Source of the DNA: Anas platyrhynchos
Lineage: Eukaryota > Chordata > Aves > Anseriformes > Anatidae
Length of the DNA: 64,000 nt
Assembly (NCBI RefSeq): GCF_047663525.1
Contig: NC_092589.1
Location: forward strand, 79,239,501-79,303,500
Reading direction: 5' to 3'
Shown piece after piece: positions 1 to 14,219 of the stretch. Position 1 is the first letter of the stretch; every line of letters begins with the position of its first letter. Position numbers and translations under genes: made by a program. The notes under the pieces were generated by a model, which worked only from the letters and a program-made list of their open reading frames with translations, ran no database searches and was not told where the DNA came from.

Positions 1-2569
1 AGGCTCTGAGAGCACTTGTTCTGAAATAAGGTATACATATTAAAATTTCAAGGACATTGTTAAGAATCACTGAATGCTACAAACAGCTATTCATAACTCA
101 AGTTAAAATGTTGCTTTTTCAGTAACTTTAGCTGGAATCTAGCTTTTTACACTTAAATACTTGGATAGGAACCCTTGCAGAACATGCAAGTCTAAGCTTT
201 CATTGGTAAAATACTGAACAGCTACCATGTTAGCTGGTAACATCCAAAACCCATTCCACTATGATTCTCAAACAAATAAACAGAAGAAGTCTAGCAAGTA
301 TTTTGCAAGTAAAGAAAGATCCACTTTGTTTCATGACAGATGGTATTGACATTGTTTTTAACAGGAAAAATGCATCTTTGTTATTTCAAGTAACTGTATT
401 TTTATGGTAGGAGAGAAAAATTACCTACTACACTTGAGTCTTCACCTACAGAGGTGCAAGTGAAAATTTAGCCATGAACATCAACCACAGAAAGCTACAG
501 GTTAACATGAATTATTCCATCTAGCTTCCCAGCATCTAAACAGCCTGTGAACTGAGCATACTTTCCACCTCCAGAACTACAAACACTCACTGAGATAGAC
601 ATGACTACAGCCTTACTACTGCTGAAGCCCAATTAGCCTGGGAGAAGTGTTTCCAGCCGGTCCAGGGTGAGGACTCCAATAGAATAAATTCCATCAAAAC
701 CCCAGCACATGCACATGCCTCTAAGTCTCTCTTCAAGAGTCCTGGTGGAACACGTTTATGAGTTGTAGCTTTTCCATTTATTATACCAGCCTAAGAATCC
801 TTTGAACATCTAGCTGGAATCAATATTGATCCAAAGCAAACATGCCATAATACTAAAGGATATGCATATTCTTTCGTATTCATTTGTGCATATTTGTCAT
901 ATTTGTTTTGTTTCAAGCACTGGAAAACCCAGTAGCTATTCTAGTGCAACTGCGATTTATATGAAGTTTGATTATTATTTCACTTAATAAACAAAAATAA
1001 TACTTTGTAAGCACTATATTCAAGCATTAAGGATTTTTTGGTTGTTGCTTTTTTCCCCTCAATTGAGCTCAATTCAGACTTCAGTTCATGATACTGTCAT
1101 TTCGTTTACTGTCATACCAGACCCCCTACTAAGACATCTCCCTGAGGAGTTGAGAGATATCATGTAAGTCACACATACAGGATATCCAGTCTCTTCCGGA
1201 TCAGCAACTAGATGCTTGGCATGATAGCACAATATCAGATAGCACTACACATCCATGTTTAGGCAAGTAACTGAGCCCTAAACGACTACTGACAAAATGT
1301 GAAAAAAAATCAGTAATTATTCAAGAAAATACTCTGACAGAAGTTCATCACTTAAAGGAACTCCAAATAAAAAATTAATAAAAAAGCTTTGTGCATAAGT
1401 GCCCAACAAAGATTTTGGGTTTTAAATACAATGCTGCCAAGTGTCAAAAGTACAGGGAATCATTTAGAATATGTCCAAAGTAAGCCATGCTAAGAAACCT
1501 CCTGGAGAGAGAATTCTGCTAAGTATAATGGCTGAGAAAGCCACAGCAAATACTGAATATTCTGAATTAATCCTAGAGATTGAGAATATCCACTAACTTC
1601 GACAAAAGACATTATATCCTACTATTTACTTCAGGTCAAAACATACTACTTTCAAATTCATCAATAATTTGGTCAAAGTCTTGATCAGAATTAGGCTGAA
1701 TTCATAGTTAAACAGCCTACATTTTTGTGAATCTTTTTATGTAACATTTCATATCTTTCTAGTAAAAATGCTGTTTTACATTTGAAAAAAATAGTGAAAT
1801 ATTAATATTAGATCTTTTCTACATATGCAGCTAGGTGAATTATGAAAATGCCTTGCTATTAGGCAAGCAGATCTCAACTGGTACTTAAGCATTGAGCATT
1901 CTCACTAGTGAAGAAAGAAGAAATCAAATCTGGAAATAATTAGCCACTCATATGTAAAAGGTTTTCTTGCAACAAAAGGAGTGGAGCTCTTTTTGCAGTG
2001 GGAGGTAACCTAATAATATTCTCCCCAGTAGGAGAATTTAAAATTATAGAAAATAGAAGAAACAGGCCTTTGGGTTTGGAGAAGCAAGCAAGCCACAACT
2101 AGGCAAAGTTGGGATAGGTACAGTCCCTGGAGAAGATGTACTTCACCTGGCATCCAACCAATGGTGTTTAACATAAAGCCAATGTCAAATATAGTTGCAT
2201 TTTCGTATTTTGTATATTTTGTATGCTTGGAAGGCATGGTGGACCTCTCTATCAAAACCAAACTGCCTGGCAGGGAAGGAATTCAAAATCAAAAATGGAA
2301 AGCATAAATTTCAAACAATACAACAGTGGCCTGTTACTATTATAGGGTATTCATATCCCAGAAAACAGAGACTTCCCTGGATAGTTACACCAGAACTCTA
2401 CAAGAGAGCCATGGAGACATTTCTTCTCCCAGATTTTTTCTCCATGGATATGTCCAAGGACAAAACAGCTCCTTCACCCCTAACAATGTTACTGAGGTCC
2501 TTAGAGAAGTCAAAGCTCAATTTGGAAGACTCATGATCTTCCTATCAGTTCAGATGAGCCCAGGAAAGG
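1..2569. other. AT-rich non-coding DNA, probable intron
   Basis: I see no exon, RNA gene or recognisable repeat here. Composition is AT-rich and all reading frames are closed at short intervals. If the CpG island near 14.5 kb is the KLHL32 promoter on the - strand, this stretch belongs to a long 5' intron of that gene; that is inference from synteny. Confidence 0.5.
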
Positions 2570-3190
2570 ATCTATGTGGCTGTAGAGCTGCCATGCTGAA
2601 AGGCAACTGGGGTCCTGGTGGACACCAAGCTGAATATGAGTCAGTTGTATACTGCTACAGCAAGGAAAGCAAAATGTATCCTGTGCTGCATCCACAGGGT
2701 TTTGCTAGCAGAGATGGAGACATGATCACACCCTAAGAAGAGCTTGTCAAGCTGCACCTGGTGCACTGTGTCCCATTCAAGTCCCTCACAATTCAAAAAA
2801 GATGCAGACAGACTGGAGAGGGTCCAGAGGAGGGCCATGAAGATGATCCAAGGGCTGTAGGACCTGTCCTATAAGGAAAAAGTTAAGGAGTTACGTCTTT
2901 CCACCCTGGAGAGAAGGCTCAGGGGGGACCTCATCACAGTGCCTCAGTACTTAAAAGGCAGCTATGAAGAGGACAGATGCTCCCTCTTCATCAGCAGCCA
3001 CATGATGAAGACAAGGGACGAGTACTATTGCACTAGGAGATGTTTCATCCTGATATAAAGACAAAACTTCTTACAGGAAGAATCACTGTCACAAATTCCC
3101 CAAGGACATGGTGGAGTCCCCATCATTGTGTAATTTGAAGACAGAACTGCTGAATCATCTCATCCAGTCTCACTTTTCACATTGTCATGT
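2570..3190 (+). mobile_element. CR1 LINE fragment, 3' part, sense
   Basis: The stretch from about 2600 reads like the C-terminal reverse-transcriptase region of CR1 ORF2. After frame correction it gives LVDTKLNMSQ, followed later by DRLERVQRRAMKMIQGL. It continues as the usual CR1 3' sequence with GAGAGAAGGCTCAGGGGGGA near 2910. The copy is heavily mutated, with frameshifts and stop codons, so it is inactive. The open stretch at 2326-2736 is an accidental frame partly inside this element. The left boundary is approximate and the right end fades before the usual 3' terminus. Confidence 0.85.
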
Positions 3191-3918
3191 TGGGCCTGAT
3201 TATCTTTTGAGGTCCCCTCCACCACAGGTGATTGTACAACTGATTACAATCACTTTTCATAGAGGTGTTAGGGCTTTTTTGTAGCAGAAAAGAAGTAACA
3301 CTGAAAGCCTGATTTGACTAGATCTTATGTTGTTAATTGCCTTAACTACGCACTTTATCTACAAGGATATCACATTAGCATTTTTAATTATTTAAAACGC
3401 ATTAAATATTGCTGGTACCAGCATGATCAGAGTTTATCTTCTTAATAATTATTCTTGTTTGAGTGTAAAACATTTGATTCCTGCTGCTATGAACGATTAA
3501 AGCAAAAGCAACTTCTGCTAACATAAAAGGGCCAACTGATTTCAGAAAGGAATAATGACCAAATTAAACTGCATATACCCAACAAAACAACACTATTTAA
3601 AATAGCTTTTTTAATGTGCTAGAAACTTCATAAGCTTTTTTACACGATCAAGAGGAGTCTGAACTGCTGTATTTCACTGTATACTTCTGACTACTCTGCA
3701 GGACTGCAATATATATATTTTTAAATTTCAGTAAGTCTTTCATTAGTTCAGATTCCCAGTCCCTAATCCATATGGAAGCTACCTATGTTGCCTCTAAATT
3801 TGGTCCACAGCAAGTAATAAAAATTAAATATATTAGTGCTTGCACCTCTCTAGAGGAATGTCTACATGCAACAGCATCTTCACTAAAAAACAACAGACCT
3901 ACTAAAGCACAATTTGAC
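3191..3918. other. Non-coding DNA between two CR1 copies
   Basis: AT-rich sequence with no exon or repeat family I can identify. It separates a sense CR1 copy on the left from an antisense copy on the right. Confidence 0.5.
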
Positions 3919-4125
3919 ACCATAGAACAGCTTGGGTTGAAAGGGACCTCAAACATCATCTAGTTCCAACGTCCCTGCCATGGGCAGGGATGCCACCCAC
4001 TACATCAGGTTGCCCAGGGCCTCATCCAACCTGACCTTGAACACCTCCAGAGATGGGGCATCCACAACCTCTCTGGGCAACCTGTGCCAGTGCCTCACTG
4101 TCAGAGGCAGAATGATGTAGGAAGA
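3919..4125 (-). mobile_element. CR1 LINE fragment, 3' end, antisense
   Basis: The sequence GGTTGAAAGGGACCTCAAAC followed by CCTGCCATGGGCAGGGATGC and, later, GCAACCTGTGCCAGTGCCTC is the reverse complement of the CR1 3' untranslated end. The 3' terminus of the element is therefore on the left at about 3919. It is 5'-truncated, as most CR1 insertions are. Confidence 0.95.
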
Positions 4126-5166
4126 AAAAAATGCCAACTCAGTCTCTATCACTAGACAAACATTTTATTGCAGTCAAAGGTAAGAGGTGATCAGAAAATA
4201 AGCATGTTTTAAGGTAAGGAACAGTAAAAATAAAGCAGTCATTATGATTTCCTTTCCTGTCACCAAGTACAGCTCCTGGAACCAAACTGTACCTGAAAGG
4301 AAGCTTTCATTTCAAACAAAGAATAAAGTTTCAGGTCTCAAGGCTGCTGAGAAAAAGCTTGAAAACAATCTAACAACAGACTTATGAACTATTATGAAAA
4401 GTGTCTGAATTTATTTAATTACTGATGTCTGGGAAGTGACTTCCATTGTTTGAATGCTTAAGGCTGGCAATGCAGATATAAAAAGCCACTGAATTATGCA
4501 ACAAAAGGAAGCTATTCATCTTGAACTGGGAACAGAAACACACACGCTAGCCCAAAAGGTGCTGACTGGCACAAAGTTGGCTTGAAGCACCCACCCACTC
4601 TCTCCAGTTACAGTCCAAGGATTCTGGAGATAGATCCAGGGGATAAGAGGATAATTAAATTGTGCTTGATTTTTCCCTCTACTAAATGGCACGTGAAAAC
4701 CTGGATTTGAATCAGAGGATTTGCAGGAGGGACAGACTGATCCTTACCTTGCCAATGAACTGAGTAGTTGTATTGTACGTGTTCCAGTACTCTAAGCACA
4801 ACCTTACTGTTTTTTTGTTTTTTGATTTTTGTTCCCCGCTCTCGCTCCATCTTTGGACAGCAACATACCAAATGCAGCCAAGAAGAACTGAATGAAGGAC
4901 TGCATCCAGATGACACAAGTCACTGTAACCAAAGGGCTGACTTCTAGGTTTGGCAAGGTTCATTCATTCACATGGCAACACTACCTTATCAGGTTACACT
5001 TGCTCTTCAGTAAATATAAACACAAAAATAGGTTTGGAAGATATCTCTCTGCCTTACAGTCCTTTAACTGTTAGATCTGGCGGTGTTGCCAGACAGTGAG
5101 CAGACAGAAGTTGTTGCATCACCACTGTGACCATACTTTCAAATATAACATGAGTTGCATATTGCA

Positions 5167-5190
5167 AAATAAATAAATAAATAAATAAAT
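5167..5190. repeat. (AAAT)n microsatellite
   Basis: Six tandem AAAT units, a simple tetranucleotide repeat. Confidence 0.95.
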
Positions 5191-6090
5191 GCTAGCTTTA
5201 CCTCTGTACTTACACTGAGTCTGAAAAAGACAAGTGATGTTTCTTCCTGTCTATTTCCAACAGAGGAAGAGTACAAAATACAGACTAGCTAAACCTAAAA
5301 GTTATTTGATCTTAACATATTTATGAAGCTCTCTCAGTAAGCACTAGTGGCAATACCAACCCTCTCTCAGATAACTCAAAATCTGATGCACAAATATTGC
5401 TGAGACCTGAGTATTTACCAGATTTACCATCATGTAAGTGTGGTCTTTGAAGTCCATGTCTCAGACAGAGAACAAATTCCCTGAATTGGGATTGGAATTT
5501 ACCAATCTGGAAGTTCTAAAGCATCCTCAGCTCACCTGCATTCAACACAGCCTAATGCAGAGGCTTGCAGAGACATCAGAATGGTTTCTCAACATGTCAC
5601 CTGCACAAAACACTGTACTAACAATACTGGTGCCTACAGCTCTTGCTATATTGCTCAGAGCTAAGTGAGTATCTACACAGCATGGTCAATTTGCATGTCC
5701 TAAAGATATTTATATACGGAAGGTTTCATCTTTCCCAATAAAGCAGACTGTGTTTGTTTTTCCTACCATTGCAGTCACAAAAGCATTTGATGTGTTGCTT
5801 CAATTTTCCAGCCTACTAGATTACAGTGGAACCACACAGATAAGAAATTCTCTGTGAAGATCCCAAGACTTCTTAAGACAGGCCTCTGCTCCATGGAGGT
5901 TATAACCAAGAAAAAAGTGCAATTTCAGGCATAAGTCTTATTATTACCACTTCATCAGCTCCTTTTCCAGTCTGAGCCTAACCCTTTATTTTTTAATGCT
6001 GGAGAATTTCTTTTGGAAACAGATATGGTTGTATAAATACAGCCAACATGAGTTATCTGCTATCAAAATACTCAGACATTACTCAGTCAC

Positions 6091-6120
6091 AAAATAAATA
6101 AATAAATAAATAAAATAAAA
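6091..6120. repeat. (AAAT)n microsatellite
   Basis: A slightly interrupted run of AAAT units about 30 bp long. Confidence 0.95.
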
Positions 6121-9100
6121 TCAGTAAAAAGTAAAAGTGGGGTATTGCTTTGGGGATTTGGTGTCATTTAATAACTAATTAACTACTGTTTAAAACAAAA
6201 CAAAAAAAAACTCACAAATACACAAATCCTTCCTTTGGCCACACAACTAGAAATACTCTGCTCATCTTAATAATGCCTACCTATCACTTGTTACAGTAAT
6301 GTTGGACTGAAAGGCTGAAATATGCCAAGAACACAAAATAATATAGAAAATCATTTCAAAGAAGTAGCAAATCTCACTGATTTCCTTTCTTGACACAAGA
6401 AGTGTTTCCCTCACACAAAGGTTTTTTGGTTTGTTTGGTTGGTTGGTTGTTTTTGTTAGGGGGACAGATTCTTTGCTTTAGTTAACTGCAACACTGTAAC
6501 TAGCTAGTAACACTCTCAGAAACACATAGAAAAAGTGTTGGTATTCTTGGAAATACCTTAGGGAGATTCAGAAGACTTCTTGCAGTGTTAAATGCAGTAG
6601 TTGGAGATTTTCCACCCTTCTCTGAGTCCAGAGTTGGTTAAAGTCATTGCATTTGGTTTCCCAAGATTGTCTAAAAACAGGAGAACATGAAGTGTTACTG
6701 AAATTTGTCCCAGGTTGGCAAACAAGGGTTTTCAATGTTTAAAGTCACTTGCTACTTCTTAGGCACAATCGCTTCTGTTTTTGTAAACTATGGGTAACAG
6801 CTCATCTTTTATTTGTTTTCAGTCTCTCACAGAACCAGTTTGTTATGATTGCTCTCTCCTACACAAAAGCTGGTCAGGATTTCCAAACACCCTTCTGTTT
6901 GTTTATGGTAAACTGCAGTAAAAACATTTGCTTGTTCCAATTCAGTGAAAGAATCTGGTAAATAAAAACACTAATTTAACAACTTTTATCCCTTACTATA
7001 CAAAAGAACATCAAGCACCTTCAATCCATGTCTGTCTAGTCGGCACATATTCAATCCCAGGCAAAGCAGTCTTGCTATTCTGTCAAGATAGAAGAGGTAC
7101 AAGTTCAGTAGCAACACTGGCTTCTGTGTTTCCTTTTCTTGCCTGGTCTAGAACATGTAGAGACATTTCTGGGGTTACCTTTTGATTTTCAATTTACTTT
7201 TTTTTCCTTCTTAAAACTGACTGGTGTTGTGATCAGCTCTACGAGGAGTGCTGGTGAACTGGTCCAGAGCACACCTCCACATTGATGCCAGCACAGCAGG
7301 GGTGCAGGGGGATCACAGGTACCTGAAGCTGATATTGCTGCAGAACATTTTGTACTGAACCATGACAGAAAGAGTAAGGAGAGACTCATCCGCAGCTTCT
7401 ATTCAGCTGCTGTCCATCCATCCAGACAAGGATTGTAAGGGATCATAGATTTCCATTAGATTTAGAAGATTTAATGGATCCACAGATCCATACGAAACTC
7501 CCTTTCTTCTGACATAGTTTTAAAACGTGTATCAATGGAAAGAAATCTTAACTGAGAACAGAGAGCAGAGCTTTTTGTTTGGTTTTCTCTGTCAGATAAA
7601 ACGCTCTGAGCTCAAGATTTTCTTCAACCTTTTCCCACCCCCCTCAGCTTGATAAACACCTTTTCCTAATTTGGAGCAAAGCTTCTGTTTTAAGGAAGAA
7701 AATCCTAAAAAGATCGTCTCTAATCTTTTTTAAAAACCTTTGATCATTAATTGGGATCAGAAATATCATTAGAAACAAAACAGACAAGTGTTCAGACTTC
7801 TGACCTCATCAGTTCAAAGCAAAAGAAATGCTTCTGCCTGGTACCCCTGCCCTTCTTTCTCCTTCCCGCAGACTACATTCAATGGGCTCAAACAAACAAC
7901 ACCCTTCACCTCCACCTACCCTTAGGTCACCATGGCTACACCACTGCTTTTGTGTGCTTTTATTTTTTAAATAAAAGCATTCAGGACTTGGCTGGGTTTG
8001 CTGTGAGCTGCTTGGTAGTTACATAGTAATCTCTCCCACTACTGGGGCCAAAGAATAAAGGAGCCAGAAGATAAAGATGCAGCCTATGAGAATTCCTTCC
8101 TCTGGGTTTCTAGCAACCATTTTAAATATTCACACAACACAGACCAATCAGTGACAGGGGAAAACACAGAAACATAACATAATTCCCTGAAGCAAATTAT
8201 GCCATCGAAGACACTTCCACTCCCCATCCCCAGTACGCCCCAGGCTCTGCCACAGATTTTTGCCCCAGAGCACAGCATCAGTTGTGTTTCCACCCTCCCA
8301 CCAGCACTGCAGTGCAAACCCACTCACCGGCAGCTCACACAGCTACAGACATGCCATCACGGTGCCCACAGCAAGCTGAGGTACAGGCACAAGCCCCGCT
8401 CCACCAGCTCTGCTACACAAGCAGAAGGAGCTGGGAAGCTGGAGGTGTTCGTGTCTTAATCTGCCTCCAACAGCAACGGACAGGGCTCAGCAATTAAAGC
8501 CTTGTTTCTCTTCACTTATCCAGCAGCACCACTAAAATCTATACAAGTCCAAAGTGCATGAGTTGCTCAGTAAAGATGATAAATTCAAACAGTCTGTCTA
8601 GCAGCTTTCCACCCTGTAAGACATTTTAAAGCAATATAATAGATCCAGAATCCGATGGAAAAATGAATAAGCTACAAGAAGTATGTACCACCCTAGTTTT
8701 GTGCATGACTTGTTCTCATCTTCAGAGTCCCCTCTGTCACTTGCACCCAAACAGCATGCTTCTGGCTGAATATACGCTTGAAGGTCCAGTCACACTGGTC
8801 CAAGAGAACTGCATGGGATAGAAGGCCAGTCCTTGCCACAGAAACATTTCAGAGTTTGACTTGCTTGCTGTAAAACTGAACTTCTGTTTCTGTTCCTTCG
8901 TAAGTAAGCAAGTGAAGAACACTCAGTCCTTTCTTCTTCACCTTCCCGCAGCTTCTATGTTTTTTCTACTCTTAGATGTGACCCCGTTTGGAGGAAGAAA
9001 GAACATATGCAAAAAGAAGACACATGAGATTCCCTAGTTGTATTGCATCCCTCCATTTCCTATGCACCTTCCCATAAGTGAGTGCAGCAGGTATATATCT

Positions 9101-9630
9101 GTATGCAACTCACCACAGATCGCAAGAGATGCGAAACGCAGTTCGATTCAATCTCACTGCGGATGGGCAGTGCGGCGCAGCTTTTAGTGTGCTCGGCAGT
9201 CCTGATGCACAAAGACCCTGACAGACAGAAGTTCTGTCCTCTCCCTGCTTGTTCACCTGGCTTTTCTACTAATGGAGGGAAAAAATACATATGTATAAAG
9301 GAAGTTCTCCTAAGGCATATGACGCACAGCACATATTATTATCCTACTAAAGAAGTTCCACACTTCAGGTCAGCCATCAGCTGTCCAGATCTCTCGTTTG
9401 ATCTCCTCAGTTTACAGACGTCAAAGTCATAGTACTTTCCAGAAACATCACCTCAGATCTTTCCTGTTTTATGCAACTAAAATAAAGGTCACTTTCACTC
9501 AAAGGAGGCTTTCAAAACCACGTATAACACAGAAAAGAATGAATGCAAAGGATGCATCCCTTCGGAGAGGGAACCTTATGACTGTTGTTATTTATTTAAA
9601 GATACTATTTTAAAATCTATATTAGGTGGG

Positions 9631-9634
<4 letters not shown>

Positions 9635-9668
<34 letters not shown>
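9635..9668. repeat. (TA)n microsatellite
   Basis: Seventeen uninterrupted TA dinucleotides, likely length-polymorphic. Confidence 0.97.
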
Positions 9669-9671
<3 letters not shown>

Positions 9672-12600
9672 ATATAAAACCATGCTCTACATATAAGCCT
9701 AGCTGTTTGAAAACAAGATCACTATCAATCTTAGGGAACAGAACACATCCTGGAAAGAATGCATCCTACAAACCCCGATGACACTTTTCAAACACAGGTT
9801 TTTATCTCTTCTGTCTTGATAAGCCAGGTAGAGCTCCAGTTTAGCTCACAAATGGCAGTAGCCCTTTGTATGTACTTCATTTAACCTGAGGTGAACCCTG
9901 ATGGAAAATGTTTCAGACATAATAAGGCCATAAGCTTGCTCATGTCCACTTCAGAATTCATTATTAATCTAAGCAACGTAGCTTTCACTTAGCCAATCAG
10001 CATTTTTTTGCTGGTTTTCTGTGTTTGTTTTAAACCCATGCAGGACAGAAACCAAATGTTATCAACACAGCAGAAATGGACCTCAATCATTCTTACATAT
10101 CACACCTTCAAAGCAAAAGCCCCTTGTTGCCCAAAATAAAAACACAGAGAATTTTTTGAAGCAGAGTCTTACTGAACAGTAGGAGGAGAGGCTATTCTGG
10201 AGGCAAAAAGGGGTTAAAAAAGTTGAAGATGGTAAGGTTTAGACTACCGGGAAAAAACGTACACATCCACATTTTTAAGACACATCTTAAGTAATCACAA
10301 ATTCAGAAAAAAAAAAAAAAAGTAAATTAGGCTGCAACATCACACCTTCTATTCTGTCAAAACCCACCACTACATATATAATGCAATTCCTGTCAGGAAA
10401 AATAAAGACAAATGGTTGCAAAAGACACTCTTCAGAATAACCATAACCTTTAAGTACTGATGAATCAAAATATTTACAGTGTTTATCCCCCTATAAAGCT
10501 CATCCTCCACAATTAAAGTTCTTCAACACTACTGCAGCATATTGCTACAGAAATTTTGGCAGAACACATTCTCAATTTACATAATTGTTCAGAGTAGTCA
10601 TCTAATTTAAAGAAAAATCATACATTTTCGAGTATTATTGATGTTCTGAAAGCCTCTGATTTATTTTTCTCATAACTTTACATATTCTGTTGCTTTCACA
10701 CTACAGACAAATCTCTAATTGCTGATATCAAAGTCAATAGCTCCTTATTGGCATGAAAACAAACAGATTTTGTGTGGCATTTACTACCGGGACTTTTTTT
10801 TAAATGCCACCTTTAATTTCTCAAGCCAACTGAGAGATGTAGTCTGAAGGGTTAGCAACATAGGTATGTGCATAAAGACACATCCGTACTACCTGTGTTC
10901 GCACAGAGTATCTGCCCTTTATGTGACTTAGCTGACAGTGTGGAGCACAGAAGATATTCCAGCTCAGCTTTCCCTTGGGTGCAAAAGGTCTTCCCAGAAA
11001 GGATAAGGGATGGTAAGGGATGTCAAACATTAGCTATGTCCACGTTTCTCCACAGCTGAAAGAACAACTATAAAAAGTACAAGCCTGATAAAATCTTGAC
11101 GAAACATTTTTCCAATTCCACTCCTGGCCAGGCTGTACAGCAGTCTGCACAAAGTTCTTTCACAAGTGCTGGAAATGACAAAGCCTGAGCCAGAACATAG
11201 ACTAGCACCTGCCCAGGACACACTGTAGCTTCTTTCTGGCCTGCTTTAGATATTTCTCTTTCCACCAAGGCCAGGCCAATCCAGCATGGCTGGTCCACAC
11301 ATGAGCACTCAGAACCAGGAGTTTCAAAGCTCTCCTGGTCTCCCAGTTCAAACTACTCAAATTCACCATCATTGCTCCACTTTTTTGTCCTGAAACTGCT
11401 TCCCAGAGTTGCCTGGAATTTCTTCCTGGACTCAGCAGGATTGCCCTTCAGCAATTTTCTCCTATGCACACTTCTTCTCAAATTAAACACAGTAACCATT
11501 TAAAGCCCAAAATTCAAGTCAGAGGCAAATCCCACTCATGAGCCAACACACAACTTCTTTTAAATTACTTAAAGACGTAGGAAGTATCTGCTTTCTACTT
11601 TTCTTCAGAGATCAGAATTTGATAATAAAATGTCAAAGTTTCCTATGAAATCAAGTTAATAAAGGACTGTAAAATAAAGAATCCCAACTACAAGCACGTC
11701 TTTCAAAAGGGTAAGCATATAGAATGGCAGAAGTAACATCAACCCTCTTTTGATCTCAAGTGACCAAAATGCTAACAGTCAGAACCCAAAGAACTGAAGA
11801 TTTGAAAATTGCTCTGTCAAGGATCCTATGAGTCTTTCACTATTAAATATAGTTCTCAGTTCAAGAAATTGGGGAGAAATACCAAAAAGTTAGTAATTTT
11901 TGTGAAGGAAAAAAAAAAAAAGTTAAAAATACAGCTTCTGAAAAACAAATAATTTGTTAGGATTTGTTAGGAAAACCTTTGTAGTTTTCTATCTTTGACA
12001 CTGTTCCTCCAAAAATCTCAAAAGAATTGAGGTGTAAAAATTCAACACAAGATTATTTTTTTTTCTTTTCTGTTTCCAAACAGTTCTGGCATAATTGAAG
12101 GCCTCAGAGCATAGAACACACTGGAAAGTGCCATATGAAAGTCTTAAATCAATAAGAAATATGAACAATTTTATATATATATATACTAAAAAGAACTAAA
12201 ATGAGACAACTACAAGGTTACTGTAGGTGAGCATAATGACAGTGGACAACATTCACATTCAGTTGGTTTCTTCTGGAACTGTCAACTGTTCTTGCCTGAG
12301 CATTTAAATGAATGTCATTTTTCACTTCAACCAACTCTCATTTCTCACCCAATTTATAATTTATCACTTCCCTGAACTCACGGGGCAACAAATTATTGCC
12401 ATTCTTGATCATTAAGTCAATCACACTCTAGTCAACAAAGTCAACACAAAATACCAAAGCAGTGCCATGAATTTCATATAGATTCCTTTTTGCTACATTG
12501 TAGAAGCTCATCATCACTGTCAGAAGCTACATTAAATCTATACCTGATTTTTCAGACAGAAGCAATGTGTTCTGAATCCAAAAAGAAAATGGAGATAACA

Positions 12601-14219
12601 AAAAATGTCATTTTTTAAAGTGAATATGTTGCATTTTCTCCAGATAAGTCCAGCTCGCTTCACTTTGTGAGGACCAACTGAAGAACAGGCCTGTACAAGC
12701 CTGAGTTTCCATCTGCTACAAGTGTTTCAACCATACTTCTCCTTATTGTGAGCTGCAGATTTATTGGTCCCCTTATTACTAACAGAACGATCAAAAGGTA
12801 ATAAAACAAAACAAAAACCTCTTCCTTGACATTATTCAAGCATTTTATTTTCATTAATTCAAATCCCAAGCCAAATTCACTTATACATGTAGCAATATAC
12901 AGCCTTTTTAACAGGAGTTGCCATCTCAAACACAGCTGCTCATGCCCTTCTTACAGGGCAGACAGACCCAAAAAGATTACAGCTCAGTTCATAGGTGCCA
13001 GGGAATCTCAAGTTTGTTGTCTGAGGAAAAACTCTACATTTTCTGTTCAGGGCCAATTCAAAGTCCAGACACTTCTGAGCTTGCTTTCAAAAGCAAATCT
13101 CAGAAATTTAGTTTTTGCATACACATCTTTACTTTTAGAATATCACACGGTTTTCTAGCAGTAAAGACAATGCTTAGCATGATATTCTGGGTGGTTCATT
13201 TAGTATGCTAATTTATGAAGTGTCAAATAAATAGCACCTCAGTTTCCACATTGAAATTCCATTCCTTAAAAGCACTTCCTTGCTCTTAGGACTGAATGCA
13301 AGACATACCTGCAAATCTAACTGGATCATTTCAGAAGAAACCCAGATGCCACTTCTTCCCCTCTACTGTTCCCCCTTTTAAATATTAGAAGTACTATTTT
13401 CCCCACATCTGCCAAATCAATATATATCCAAACACACATTTTCTCCATGCATACTTATACAGCAAGAAACGGGGACTTTTGTTGCTCATATGCACTATAA
13501 ATCACAACCCTAATGATATTTTTATCAACAGTGTGAGCACCTAAGAGAATCTTATGTTTAAGAGGTGTTAATTGGTATGACTGCATTATTTTTAGTGCCC
13601 TACTAAAGCGAGAGCTCTTTATTCTGGAGCAGTCTCTCGCAGTACCCATACCTCGCTTCTTACCTCATACATAATAACTGCAAAGTGCTTTGCAGATACT
13701 GTCAAATTATTCACGATCCAAAACGCAGACAAAAGATGAAAGGAATTCTCCTGGAATACTTTCAGTGTTAAGCAGAAAATTCTCTATTCATTTGCAAACT
13801 GGCACATAACAGGGGGATCATACTGAGTAGCTACATACCGGTAGATCTTTAAGCAATTGCGATTACCATATGATTTGCTCAGCGTATCGCTCGATTTCTG
13901 GAAGTTTTAGGTAAATAATAAACTTTGTTTCTGGATGAAAACCTCCAACCAGTTGGTGAGCACCCTGCGGAGGCCTTGCCCCTGCCAACACAAGCGGGTC
14001 CCAGAGTAATCCTTCACCCTCGGTGCCACCCCTAGCAGCGTCGCGGCCTCTGGGGCTAATTTTTAATGACTAAATGAATGCTGCCCTTAGTATTTATTTA
14101 TGCAAGTGAGACTAACTCCAACCCGCTTCAGAGACGTTCTCCTACACCTTACAAAACCAGGGGCATTTATAACAAGCTGCAAGGTCTGATTTTGGTGTTT
14201 TTATTAGGTGTATGCGCCC

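Larger units (their letters stand above)
4126..14219. other. Long AT-rich non-coding interval with simple repeats
   Basis: No exon, RNA gene or interspersed repeat was recognised over about 10 kb. It holds AAAT repeats (5167-5190, 6091-6120), a TA repeat (9635-9668) and short A-runs near 10305 and 11911. From about 13,950 the GC content climbs into the CpG island. If the synteny reading is right, this is KLHL32 intron 1 on the - strand; no BTB or Kelch coding exon was seen on either strand. Confidence 0.5.

Noticed and set aside
2326..2736. 136-codon + strand open frame
   Set aside because: Its second half is an out-of-frame reading of a CR1 ORF2 fragment (the true frame gives LVDTKLNMSQ), so it is not a gene.
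1..14200. Coding exons of KLHL32 on the - strand
   Set aside because: I looked for the BTB N-terminal signature and Kelch motifs on the - strand and found none; the coding exons are presumably left of the window.
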